Origin: Annona cherimola
Taxonomy: Eukaryota; Streptophyta; Magnoliopsida; Magnoliales; Annonaceae
DNA length: 64,000 nt
Assembly (NCBI GenBank): GCA_030490835.1
Contig: CM059972.1
Span: 44,991,452-45,055,451, forward strand
Reading direction: 5' to 3'
Shown here: piece after piece, positions 9,991-21,013 of the stretch
How the letters are laid out: the number at the start of each line of letters is the position of its first letter
Numbering within the stretch: position 1 is the stretch's first letter
The notes under the pieces: model-generated
Database searches by the model: none
The model's input: the letters and a program-made list of their open reading frames with translations, nothing else
What the model was told of the DNA's origin: nothing
Position numbers and translations under genes: made by a program

Positions 9991-10309
9991 AGCTTCTCTT
10001 CCTCGGTTCGACAAGCAGCAGGTCATCCAGCGACCAGAAGCTCCGGCGAAGTCGCCATTCCCCCCGCCGGCAGAACCGGGGATGACGACGGAGAACTGGA
10101 GCCAGCGTCGGTGTCGTCACGGGTACCGGAGAAGCTGCCGCAGCAGCTCTCGAAGGCGCTCACGTCTACGCAGTAACTCCCTATCGCCTTGCTCAGGCAT
10201 TTCCTCTGCACGAACATCAGCTGTACGCAGCTGCATCTATCTCTTGCCAGTTTTTCCACGAGCTCAAAACTGGGGCAATCCATCTGCTGTTGGCTCGGTA
10301 AGGCGATTT

Positions 10310-10705
10310 GATTTTTTTTTTTTTTTTTTTAATAATTTTTTTTAATTTATATATATATATATATACACTTTACAAGCTTCAGCGTCATATTATTATTATT
10401 ATGTTCGTGATCTTTAGCTTAACCGGTGAGTACCATTTTTTTTATTTTTTATTTCTCTTATTATTTTATTTTTTTTATTATTATTATTGTTATTATATTA
10501 TTATTATTATTATTATTATGTGTTTGCAACATTTTTGTAATATATTCGTGGGTTTTTTTAAAAAAATCTTGACATTTATTACTTATTCATTCATATATAT
10601 ATATATATATATATTATTATTATATATATTTTATTATTATTATTGTTATTATTTTTGAAATCAATCATAATAAACTCATGATTTAAATATATATATATAT
10701 ATATA
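10310..10705. repeat. AT-rich low-complexity block
   Basis: T homopolymer (10312-10331), several (TA)n runs and (TTA)n/(TAT)n runs. No gene. It abuts the truncated end of the next LTR and may mark the break that removed the LTR's 5' part. Confidence 0.85.
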
Positions 10706-11329
10706 CCTCATCAATACCTTTACAACTTTTGCAACCTTGTAGATTGATTGAATGTTCATATTCATGTTTGAAAAGTGAGATTTGAATGAGATCCATATAT
10801 GAGGCACAGGTTTTCAAACTCTTATTTGTGTTTGATGTTCATATGGATAGGAATATACCTATTAAGCCCGTGTAATCTTGATTAGGTTATGTGGTTATCA
10901 ATATTATTTTACTTGGGTGCATGGGAACATAGAAAATAACTAAAACAAAGTTAGATCTGTATGTGTTGGAAGACATATGTGAATATAAAAGAACTAAGGT
11001 TAGTAATCTCTGCACAATTAACTTAAAAAGAAACCAATCTAACATAGTTATGAGTCAATGAATTTATACTTCCACCTATCTTATTCATCTCAAGGAAAAC
11101 TCTCCTGCAACCACTATATTTTAGTTTAGTTTAGTTAAATTTGTTTCTTCTCTTTAAGTACAAATTCTATTCAATTTGCCAATTCATAGAAGACAAATAA
11201 ATTTTAAAGTGCTAATCCGTTTAACACAATCTCATGGGAACGATACTCTACTCTTACTTTATTACTTGATTGGCACGTATACTTGCGTTAAAATGAGCAT
11301 TTTAATTACACATATACACAAGTTGTCTA
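10706..11329 (+). repeat. 5' LTR, truncated (last ~620 bp)
   Basis: Aligns along its length with 17814-18451 and 18830-19434. Shared markers include GAGGCACAGGTTTTC, GATTAGGTTATGTGGTTATC, GGGAACGATACTCTA and GGCACGTATACTTGCG. It ends ...GTTGTCTA at 11329 (CA expected). The first ~800 bp of the LTR are missing at the AT-rich block. Confidence 0.8.
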
Positions 11330-11334
11330 GTTTT

Positions 11335-11352
11335 TGTGTTCATTGTCGGGGA
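11335..11352 (+). other. Decayed primer-binding site (tRNA-Asp type)
   Basis: Reads TGTGTTCATTGTCGGGGA, five bases after the LTR end. The Athila consensus is TGGCGCCGTTGCCGGGGA; 12 of 18 positions match, and several differences look like loss of C/G at CpG sites. Confidence 0.6.
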
Positions 11353-11469
11353 TTGGTTCTTTAAACCTAGTACCTGATAATTTCAGTTGTCTTCTGTGAA
11401 TGTGTATATATTATACATAGTTTTTTTTTCTGTTCTTTCTTCGCTTTTGATAAAAGTTTATTTTAGGGT

Positions 11470-12460
11470 ATTTTATTGTAATTTTCAATGGCTTCAAATG
11501 CTTACCACTAACTAAATGCAAAATTTTTAACATGAAGCACATCGGGTATCCATGAGTTTAACAATACATGGGCACCCCCAGCTCAATTTGTAGATCATCG
11601 AATGCAGGGAATAGATATTTCTTATTGAAGTTACTGCGATTTGTCAGTGCTGAAGGACATTTGTCAATCCGGTGCGTGTATTACTCAGTGTCCATGGACT
11701 ATCATTTAAAAGATATAAAGGACAACCATGGAGACCCGTAATCAAAAAATATGATGACTTCATATTTTCAAGCATATGAAACAAAGAAGCCATTGCCACT
11801 TGAAAACGAGCCATCTTTGGAGGACATATTCATGCAATTTATGCAAAATCAGATGTAATGTAATGAGAGCGTGCAGAAATAAGTGGACCAATTGGCTACA
11901 ACAATCCAAGGTTGGCATCAAGAAGCTTCTTCCGGTTATATTGCAGAAAATTCAGAAGAAGATGAGCTAGAACAGGGCTGTGAAGTCACTTGGTACATCA
12001 ATGAGGAGATATCACACAATTTGACAATGCAATTTGCCCCTCAAAATGTGCTTGAACAGATGGTTGAATCAATAGAAAGCAAAGGAGTTGAAGAAGAAAG
12101 CAATAAAGAAATAGAGGTGGTTGCAGTGCAAAAAGTTGAAAATGATCACATTTCCACACCTCTATTATGTTTTCCAAGAATTCAAGAGCAATAAGAATTG
12201 ATCAATCAATGGTCATTCTTGGAAAACAACTCGTTGAAGCCTACAACTCAAGACCCTGAAAAACAACTCTGCTTTAGCCTCTATGAATTTCAAGAACAGA
12301 GGCTAACAATTCCATTTGACGAGGCTAAAAAGAGATTTGAACTTCCAACGTATAACCTGCATGGAAGGAAATTCAATCAAGCGGGTATTGGTTGATTATC
12401 AAATGGAGTCGGGCTGAGGATGCTAAACTTAACGCTAAATGGGAGGCAACCCATTACCAT
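11470..12460 (+). pseudogene. Athila-like gag remnants joined to post-pol sequence
   Basis: Scattered frames on the plus strand. Near 11800 the sequence encodes PLENEPSLEDIF-like residues, comparable with the Gag C-terminus of Athila elements. 11883-12194 encodes an acidic stretch (ENSEEDELEQG, EEESNKEIEVV), and 12198-12395 encodes LTIPFDEAKKRFELP-like sequence. At 12405-12460 is a non-coding block ending GGGAGGCAACCCATTACC, which in Athila elements follows the end of pol. Protease, RT, RNase H and integrase are therefore deleted between. No intact frame remains and individual homologies are weak; the post-pol block is the best evidence. Confidence 0.5.
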
Positions 12461-13057
12461 TTTCCTTTTTTGTTCCAAGGCCTGGATTCATGACTCATCT
12501 TATGCGCCTTAAAGCAGAAAAACCTGAGGAGATCATCATTTTTTAGAATAAACAGGCTTAATGGAGTTTCCCTTGGTATACAATCAATTCTCATGCAATT
12601 GGGTGGTTGGTTTTTGAAATTTTAATGAAGTTATGAATCTCATCTTTTTGGAGTGATTAGAGACTAAGACATTCTCAATTTCATCATCCCATTGAATATC
12701 TCATTCAAGTAGCAAGCTCTCACTCCAAAAGTGAAAATAGGATTTTGACAGTAAAGTAAATTTTGGCTTATGCAGCAAGCTAGTTAGGAAGGTTTTTGAT
12801 TAAGAAAAATCTGAAGTTCTTCAATTCATAGCTTGACATTACATGGTGTGGCAAGATTGCAATTTCTATTGCGTTTCAAGGAAATCCAAGTAAGGTAGAA
12901 TTTAAACATATTTCCAAGTGCTAAATGATCAATGTGAGAAGTGGCAAGCAGTCCTATGTATTTCAACATAGCCTAACACAAAAATATGGAAGCTTAAGTG
13001 TAAAAAGTCATTGCTAGTGGAGAAAGTAAATTTGCATCTAGTGGAGTTAATGCCTAG
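12461..13057 (+). other. Athila internal non-coding sequence
   Basis: AT-rich, many stops in all frames, no recognisable domain. It links the post-pol block to the MITE insertion. Confidence 0.4.
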
Positions 13058-13348
13058 GGGTGTGTTTGGGAAGTTGTAAAACTTTTGATGAAAAGTTTTA
13101 TATGTAAAAGTTGTCAAATTAGTGGAAAATGATATGATATTATAGGGGTAATGATGAGGAATAAAGAGAATAAATTTAAAATAAATAGGTTTGTTGTATT
13201 GGTAGTTGTGTAGGAATGATTGAAAAGTAGGGTTGTTGTATAAAAATATGTGTAAAAAATAATTTTAAAAAAAGTAGTTATGGAGAGTGAAAAGTTTTAG
13301 GTTGAAAAGTTTTAATTTGACAACTTTTTCAAATTGTCAAACACACCC
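13058..13348. mobile_element. 291-bp MITE, copy 1
   Basis: Terminal inverted repeats GGGTGTGTTTG ... CAAACACACCC, with 3-bp TSD TAG on both sides (13055-13057 and 13349-13351). The subterminal sequence is also inverted (AAAACTTTTGATGAAAAGTT near the left; AAAAGTTTTAATTTGACAAC near the right). It has no coding capacity. TIR and 3-bp TSD fit the PIF/Harbinger (Tourist-like) group, though TAG departs from the usual TWA. A second copy of exactly the same length is at 62598-62888. Confidence 0.85.
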
Positions 13349-14039
13349 TAGGTGCTGAATTTGTTGCTCCTCGGCACCAAATCTCAGGCAGCCCAACCCA
13401 GACGAGTTTTAAAAACTTAAACTTAGGGTTTCAAAACCCTAAGTCCCTACATCCGGCGCTGCCTACCCCTCTTCTTCTTCCCAAACACTAAAAAACTTAA
13501 CCCTAATCTCCCAAGATTCACCAACCATCATTTCTTTTTCTTCCATTTCTTCTATCATCTTCTTCTTCCCCAGTTCCCTACTCTATCCTCTCCCTCATAT
13601 CTTCCATTTTTTTTCCTTTTTACCTAAATCTTCCCAAATCTTCCTTAATCCGAGTTTCCCCTTTTCTTCTCCTTATTTTCTCTCAATTTCCTTTTGTTTC
13701 CCTCCATTTTCCTACCTTTTTCCCTTTCTTTCCCCATCCTCTTCCCTGTCTCAGGCAGTTGTCGTGCCTCATTGTCAGTCTGGGTGGGGCCTAGGCGCCG
13801 CATATTCCACGCTGAGGCACCGATTGCAGAACAGTTGCAAATCAATAACTTCCAAAGCATTTTGCAACAAGGTTTTGGGGCTTATTGTTCATTTGAAGTT
13901 TGGAGGGCAGATATTTGTTGATTGGATTTGTTCTAAGTGTTGTAGCCGATATTGAAGAGTAATTGGTTGAATTGATTGGTTGATTATTGGTGAGAAGAAT
14001 CGTGTTTGAGGAGAATATTATTTGGCATGAATTGACCAT
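13349..14039 (+). other. Pyrimidine-rich leader before the transposon-protein remnant
   Basis: Strongly CT-rich from 13450 to 13745 (TCTTCTTCTTCCC-type runs), followed by AT-rich sequence. No coding region is supported. A pyrimidine-rich tract before the third ORF could have helped splicing of a subgenomic RNA, which is an inference. Confidence 0.35.
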
Positions 14040-14850
14040 TTGGGCATTGTTGAAATGGCTTCCTCTTCCTCTAAGCTTAAGAAAATGCATGAACCCACCG
14101 AGTTTGATTCTACTAGATTTGTTTCTGCACAAGCTTTTAAGAGATATATAGACTTATTACTGAAAATATATCTCATACCTGAGCAAGGGTTAAGGATTGA
14201 TTCATTCTCAGACACCTTTATTAATTCCTTGTGCACTTGACGGTAGCAAAAGTTTACGGAACAACCTCAACCAGCCATTGTTCCTATGGTAAAAGAATTT
14301 TACACTAATACAGTAGAACGTGACCAAGGGCGAGTTAAAGTGAGAGGAGAAATTGTTCCCTTTCATGCTCAAGCAATTAATGATTTTTATAAGTTACTCG
14401 ATATTGATTATCCTAATCAATATGAGGAGTTTTTGAAAGGAGAAGAGAAAAATACTACTGAGATCACTCGAGGATATTGTGAGCATCCATCGGTGTGGAA
14501 GACAACGGGTGGGCAATTAACATCTTTCAAGCGGAGTGCCCTTCATTACTATGAAAAGATGTGGTTTTATTTTATATCAGCCAGATTGATGCCATCAACC
14601 CACCTGAGTGATATTACAATGGATAGGGCACTCTTTCATGCTATCTACTTGATCTGTTTATAGATGTAGGAAGATTCCTGTTCAACAAGATATATGTTAA
14701 TGCCAAAAAGGCAGCTTAAGGAAGCTATTGGTTTCCATCGCTTATTACAGGATTATGTAAGTGAGCTAGAGTTTGATGGGAATCCACAGAAGAAGTGTTT
14801 AATTATTAAGCCATTGGGATGACAAATTTTTCTCATATGAGCCTCGAGTA
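14040..14850 (+). pseudogene. 'Putative plant transposon protein' domain remnant
   Basis: The frame from 14040 (Met again at 14055, MASSSSKLKKMHEPTEFDS) reads FVSAQAFKRYIDLLLK and IPEQGLRIDS, then hits TGA (14238-14240) and TAG (14244-14246). It continues in the same frame as QKFTEQPQPAIVPMVKEFYTN and VRGEIVPFHAQAINDFYKLL, then SVWKTTGGQLTSFK and MWFYFISARLMPSTHLSD. These blocks match the 'putative plant transposon protein' domain found downstream of pol in many plant gypsy elements; its function is unknown. After the stop at 14661-14663 similarity continues in shifted frames (GSYWFPSLIT near 14720; IIKPLG near 14805). It is broken by at least three stops and frameshifts. Confidence 0.75.
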
Positions 14851-16488
14851 CGAACTGCAACTATTCGTCCATAGCATTCTCAACCAGCCTCAACTTCACA
14901 TCAACCGTAAGCCTCCTCGTCTTGATCTCTCTTGATAAACATTAATGATAGGCTCGCCAATTTGGAGAGCTTAATGACAGCTCAGGCCCGATATTTCATC
15001 AGTCTAATTGGGAGATAGAGGCACATTTCAGGAGACTCATGGAGGAGCGATAGATTGATATGACTACCATGCCACCATTCCCATCGACACCTCTAGAGTT
15101 TAGAGCATGCTTTGGGTAGCCCTCACGTCAGGCAGAAGGAGAGGGAGAGCATAACGAGGAGGACTCTTCTTCATCTGACAATTAAGGGCATTACTTGTCT
15201 TTATTTGCTTTATTTTCTTTCTTTTATTTATCATCTCACGACACTGTATTTAGGTTTTCATTTAGCTTCATGCATTGAGGATAATGCATTCCTCAAGTTT
15301 GGGTAGGTGTATAGTTTTTTTGTGTTCTCTTATGCATTTAAGTCGATAAGCACGTATATATGTGTGCTAGATTGCATAATATGTCAACTTCTGCCTGTGA
15401 AAACTATTTAGTTGCAATCCATTTTGATGAAAAACTTTCAATGTTCATGAAAACATTGAAGTTGAATCAATTTCATGAAAAATTTGAACTTTTTGCCAAG
15501 GATTATGTGCTAAGTGAGCTTTCAAGTATGATTTTTTAAAAATTTCAAGTGACATGTGAATGACTTGATTGATTTTGATAGTAAATTGTCATACTTCAAT
15601 TTCATGCTAATCTGTTCAACTGAAATGATAAAGGCAATTTTGAGTACTTACATGATTATGTTGTAAGAAATATCCTTTGTCGTCATTGTTTTCCCATGTT
15701 GAGCTATGTAGACATTTGTTTTTGTTAACCATGTGCTTTGAGGAAAATATATTGTCTCATTATTGCATAACATCTTTTACCTTTTTACATGAGACGTAGA
15801 ATTAGTTAACGTGTATGTTTTAGTACCCCCTACTAGATTTTTTAGCATAAATAATAAAGGGGTGGCTAACCTAAGCTAAGCAACCAGGACTTAGCATACC
15901 GACAAATGTCAATGTTTGCGTAAAAAGGAAAAGAAAAATCGTAGTAATAACGATTTTTAAAGAAAATTCTCCTCAGAAACCCTGAAATATGGTGAGGAGA
16001 GCCAAAAAAATGAAAGAGAAAGAAGTAAACAAAAATCTCTCCTAACATGCTAAAATATGGTGAGAGCTAAAGCAATAAGTTTGGGGGAATGAATGGGCAT
16101 TTTTGTTGAGTCTAGGTCAAGTAAATTAGGTGAATTGAGGATATATTCCTTGAGATGGTATATTTACTTACAGTTTGTTCACCTATATTTGCATTACCGG
16201 TCCTAAAAAGTCCTTTTGATTAGGGGGTGGTTAGGAGGATTGAGCTATCACTTTTGACTATGAGCAATTGCATTTACATGTAACTTGAGTTGGGTATGGG
16301 AAATGCATATCCTAGTCTGGTTTGAGCGGTGAAAATTTTTCGTGAATTATTTCAAGTTAAGATTATCCTTTGCCTTGCTTAGTTAACAAATGTGATTGTT
16401 GGACTAATGATTAGAAACATGCTTGATTTGGCATAGTCTAGTTGCATTCATTGTGTCTTCATGTGTTGTTCGAGAATTAGCAACATTT
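14851..16488 (+). other. Athila 3' non-coding region
   Basis: AT-rich and without a supported gene. A CATTGAGGATAATGCATTCC block at 15274-15293 is followed by AAGTTTGGG; this pairing is a familiar landmark near the 3' end of Athila-type elements. A second purine run TTTGGGGGAATGAATGGG lies at 16079-16096. Confidence 0.5.
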
Positions 16489-16501
16489 AAGGTTGGGGGT
16501 G
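16489..16501 (+). other. Polypurine tract of the Athila-like element
   Basis: AAGGTTGGGGGTG immediately precedes the LTR start TGATAACTC at 16502. The position and G-run fit plus-strand priming. Confidence 0.65.
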
Positions 16502-19434
16502 TGATAACTCAACAAAATGTGAGTTATCACTACTCATTTTAGACTAGTTCTAAATGTTAGTTCAAGAAAATTTGGTGGATTTACATTAGTTTAGCTTAGT
16601 TTTCATCTATTTTGCATTTCATGCATTAAATTTAGATTTCATTCAGTTTTAATATAATTCAAGGCAAATTCTGTAATTTTATGTTTTCGTAATTTCATGT
16701 CATCATTTACGAGTTCATTTACATTTTTTGTTTACTTTTACACGCAAAGGAGGGTAACTAATACTTGAGAGTATGGTGGGATGAAGAAGAAAACAAGCAG
16801 TGCAAAGCAAGGCATCATCTTGGAGTCAAACAGATTAGCGCCCTGACCTCGATTTTCGACACCTAGGCGCCAGATCACCGATATTATAGAAAGTCCAAGA
16901 AACCCTAAATCGGCAAGCGTCCAAAGAGTCGACGTCCCACACGAGTCAATTTTAGCACGTGTCTGATAACTCGTGAAAATGCAAGTTATCATGGCTCATT
17001 TCAAACTAGGTTTGCATGTTAGTCCAAGAGAATGTGGTTAAATTGCACTCATTTAGCTTAGTTTCATGCATTTTGCATTTTAGGTACAACATGTAGTTTT
17101 TATGCATTTTTAGTATAAAATATATGCAAATTTTGTTAATTATTGAATTATAACTAACACCTCATCATTTATAAGTTCATTTATTTGGCTTAGTTGATTT
17201 TTATGGCAAGAACGGGCAACTACCGGCTTATGAGTGAGTCGGGATGAAGAACTGAGCAAATTGAAGAAGCAAGCAGGCTGGCACCCCGGCGTCGACCAGT
17301 TGCGCCTAGGCGCCATCCCACCGCTTCACAAGAAAAATCCAGAATCCTTAAGTCGGAAAAACTTCCAGAGAGTTGGCGCCACAGTGCCGAACCCCGCACG
17401 GACAAATTTTAGCACGTGTCTCGTGCTGCGTTTAGAGGGATATAAATATATCTCTTAAGGTTTCTTATGAAAAAAAGAGAGGACACGGAGAGAGCGGTCG
17501 TGGCTGCTATGGAAAAAGGGAGAAACACGAAAGCTTCAAGGAAGGAGAGAAGAGCAAGTGGAGATCCAAGCTATCATTGCAAATCCATTGAGTTTCATCT
17601 CCTCTTCTCATATATCTCTTCTTATTTGTTATTCTCCTTGCTTAAGATGATTGTAACTTGATTTTAATGGGAATTGAAGTCATGTTTATGGGCTAAACCT
17701 TCCTATGGTGGGAGATATGTAGGATTTGAACTCATAGTCTATGTTATTCGGTTTTTTATGCTTGAATTGATAATACAGTGGTGCTGTGATTTATGTTGCT
17801 TGAGATTACCCTTATATATCATGCTTAATGCATTTACAAGCTTTGCAACCTTGTGGATTGATTGAATATTCAGATTCATGCTTGGAAAAGTGGGATTTAA
17901 ATAAGATCCATCTATGAGGCACAGGTTTTCCAGCTCTTTCTTGTGTTGGATGTTAATATGGATAGAAATATACCTATTAACTCTGTGTAATCTTAATTAG
18001 GTTATGTGGTTATCAATCTTATTTTACTTGCGTGCATAAGAACATAGCAAATAACTAAAACTTGGTTAGATTTATATGTATTGGAAGAAATATGTGAATA
18101 TGAATGAACCTAGATTAGTAATCTCTGCACAACTAACTTAAATGGGACCAAATAACATAGCTATGATTAAATGAATTCATATTCCCATCTATATTAATCA
18201 TCTCAAGGCAATCTCAGAAACATTCACACCACTTTGGTCATTTACTGCTTTGCTTAGTTTAGTTTAATTCAATTCTTTGAAAACAAATCTCATTCCCTTT
18301 ACCGATTCACTTAGACAAGTGAGATTTCAGGTGCTGATTTGTTTAACACAATCCTCATGGGAACGATACTCTAATCACTCTTTATTACTTGATCGGCACG
18401 TATACTTGCGGTAAAATGAGCATTTTAAATAGATATATACGTAGCTCGTCAGTGTCTTATACTATGTGAAGGGGGTATAAATAGAACACTTAGGGTTCAA
18501 AGAAAAAGAGAAGAGGGCTCGTGGCTACTGGGAAAGGAGGAGAAAAACTAAGGCTTCAAGCTAGGAGAGAAGAGCGAGTGGAGATACAAGCTGTCACTAC
18601 AAATCCATTGAATTTCATCTCTTGTTCTCGTCTCTCTCTTTATTTTGTTATTTGCTTGGGATGATTGTAAATTTGATTTTAATGGGAATTGAAGTTATGT
18701 TTATGGCTGAATCTTCCTATGATGGGAGATATGTAGGATTTGATATCATAGACTATGTTACTTGATTTTCTTATGCTTTAAATGATAATACAGTTCTGTT
18801 GTGACTTGTGTTGCTCGATATTACCCTTATATATCATGCTTAATGCCTTTACAAATTTTGCAATCTTGTAGATTGATTGAATATTCAGATTCATGTTTGA
18901 AAAAGCGAGATTTGAATGAGATCCGTATATGAGGCACAGGTTTTCCTACTCTTGTTTGTGTTAGATATTAACCCTGTGTAATCTTGATTAGGTTATGTGG
19001 TTATCAAAATTATTTTACTTGGGTGCATAAGAACATAGTGAATAACTAAAATAGGGTTAGATTTGTATGTTTTGGAAGACATATGTGAATATAAAAGAAC
19101 TTAGGTTTATAATCTTTGCACAATTAACTTAAAAAGGAACCAATCTAACATAGTTATGAATCAATGAATTCATACTTCCACCTATCTTATTCATCTAAAG
19201 GCAAACTCTCCTACAACTACTCTATTTTGGTTTAGTTTAGTTAAATTTATTTCATCACTTTAAACGCAAATTTAATTCAATTTGTCAATTCACATAAGAT
19301 AATTAAATTTTAAGGTGTTAATCCGTTTAACGCAATCCTCTTGTGAACGATATCTGCCCATACTTTATTACTTGATTGGCACGTGCACTTACGTTAAAAT
19401 GAGCATTTTAATTAAACATATACACAGTTCGTCA
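16502..19434 (+). repeat. 3' LTR of the Athila-like element, split by a solo LTR
   Basis: First part 16502-16963 (from TGATAACTCAACAAAATG), second part 18457-19434 (ends ...GTTCGTCA). Without the insertion and one TSD copy it is about 1440 bp. A TATA box TATAAATAG is at 18476-18484, followed by leader sequence rich in GAGAAGAG. The second part lacks about 28 bp present in the 5' LTR near GATGTTCATATGGATAGG. Confidence 0.8.
16964..18451 (+). mobile_element. Solo LTR nested inside the 3' LTR
   Basis: 1488 bp beginning TGATAACTCG and ending AGCTCGTCA. It is flanked by the 5-bp TSD GTGTC (16959-16963 and 18452-18456). It belongs to the same LTR family as its host and lies in the same orientation. 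There is no internal region, so it arose by LTR-LTR recombination after insertion. TATAAATATA at 17441-17450 is the likely core promoter. Confidence 0.9.
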
Positions 19435-19897
19435 CTTACCCTCATAATTTCCCTTAGTGTATTTTAAATAAATGTGGGGGAAATTCGAGCATTAGTGGGT
19501 TGGTAATTAAACGCACCAACGTTTAAAAATTTTCAACCATTGTGACTCAAGTTGCATTTAAAGTTGACTTCAGATGTGACTTCACGTAAATCATAAAATG
19601 GGGTCGACTTGGCATACGACTTGGGTCTTCAATTTGCTTCCGAAATATTTTTCTTCATCTTCTATTCTTCAAGTTCTATTCTAAAGTCAACTTAGTATTG
19701 AGACTTGACCCAAGTGGCAAGTAAAGCTGACTTAGGTGTATGACTTCACTATATGTTGAAATGTAGAAACATTAAATCTTCACTATTTTGGCTTCTTTCT
19801 CTTTAAGTCTTGATCTTAGGTTGACTTGGTATGAGACTCAGCTCAAGTCGCAAGTGAAGTCGACTTGGATGTGCAACTTCACTCCTGGTACTAAATC
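19435..19897 (-). repeat. Old fragment of a Sirevirus-type LTR
   Basis: Resembles 49965-50230 and neighbouring parts of the minus-strand copia LTR. Shared order: a GGGGGAA/GGAGGGAA lead-in, CGCACCAACGTTTAAA, then repeated AAGT(C/T)GACTT motifs. Most TCGA cores have become TTGA, as expected for long-methylated CpG. It is wedged between the Athila LTR and the next LTR. Confidence 0.6.
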
Positions 19898-21003
19898 TGT
19901 GATACCCAGACTCGATTAGGACCCGTACATGTACATTTGGCATGTAAACGTGATTTATTTATTATTTAATTTATTTATTGAATTTAGGGCTATTAATTAA
20001 GAAAGGTAATTAAATTAATCACCATAGCTCAATGTGGGTTCATGTGATTAAAGTGTCCTAATGAAGGTTAGGAAATGTGGATGTGATGTGAATAATTATC
20101 TCACATATTATGATTTAATTAATGGAGATTATGATGATAATTATGAATTTTAGGTGATAAATGTTAAAAAATTCATAACTTGGCGCCTACAAGGAGGAAT
20201 GTGGTGAAATTTAAAAGGTAAGCACATGATGATGTGACCAACTTTATGAATGGATTGGATTATGAAAATTATGATGAGATTAGGGTGATAATTATTTATT
20301 TTCATCCAAATCCAAAAGTTAATTTCAAAGTGTCATAACTCAAGCTAGAAAGGTCATTTTGAGATAAAATTTGTCATGAACGGTTAAAATGATATGGTGA
20401 ATCTTATGGATGGGTTTGATTAAGCTAATTATCATGAAAAATGTTTAATCACAAAAGGACAAAAGACATTGACTTTTGCTCTCATAAAGTGACATATTCA
20501 TTAATGAAAAGTCAAGCTAGTTAATAAGGTGATCAATGGCTCCAAATAAGGTGGCTTAAGGAGGGATTTTTGAAGGATTTTTGCATTTCTAAAAATTCAA
20601 AAAATCCATGAAATATCAGGGGTGATAAATGCATGTCCATAGGCTAGATGTGGTATCCATAAATGGCCAATTGAAGTGGCCACACAAGGGACATGCAAGG
20701 GGGCTGTTTAGCTTGATTTTTTTGATTTTTCAAACGCTAAAGATTACATGTACTTAGTCTACATGAATAGGGTGATAAAGGGTATTGATTTGGGATGGAA
20801 TTTGAATAAAATGCCAAAATCAAGCCACTTCTAGACATGATGGGGTGGACAACAAGATGGGCAATCTTGAGCAGATTTTTGATAATTGAAAAATCTGTTT
20901 GAAAGATATTTTACTTGGATAAAATTTTGCCAACACATCAATGGATAAATGTACATTAACTTACCCTCCAAATGAGGTGGAAAATAATAAAAAAAATTGA
21001 GAA

Positions 21004-21013
21004 ATATATATAA
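21004..21013 (+). promoter_or_regulatory. TATA box candidate in LTR a
   Basis: TATATATAAG followed by purine-rich leader sequence and a splice-donor-like CAAGTAAGTG at 21191. Confidence 0.4.

Larger units (their letters stand above)
10706..19434 (+). mobile_element. Non-autonomous Athila-like LTR element with internal insertions
   Basis: Plus-strand Ty3/gypsy relic. Order: truncated 5' LTR (to 11329), decayed primer site, gag remnants (to about 12460), a 291-bp MITE, a 'putative plant transposon protein' remnant (14040-14850), polypurine tract (16489-16501), and 3' LTR (16502-19434) split by a solo LTR. The primer site resembling tRNA-Asp, the sequence GGGAGGCAACCCA after the coding remnants and the CATTGAGGATAATG block near 15275 are typical of the Athila lineage. 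Protease, reverse transcriptase and integrase are missing: gag remnants run straight into post-pol sequence, so it needed another element's enzymes. Stops and CpG loss indicate age. Confidence 0.75.

Noticed and set aside
10023..10283. 86-codon minus-strand ORF with Cys-rich peptide
   Set aside because: No recognisable family; neither strand gives a convincing protein in this GC-rich remnant next to the UBP copy.
10308..10658. 116-codon ORF rich in Phe, Ile and Tyr
   Set aside because: Microsatellite and homopolymer translation.
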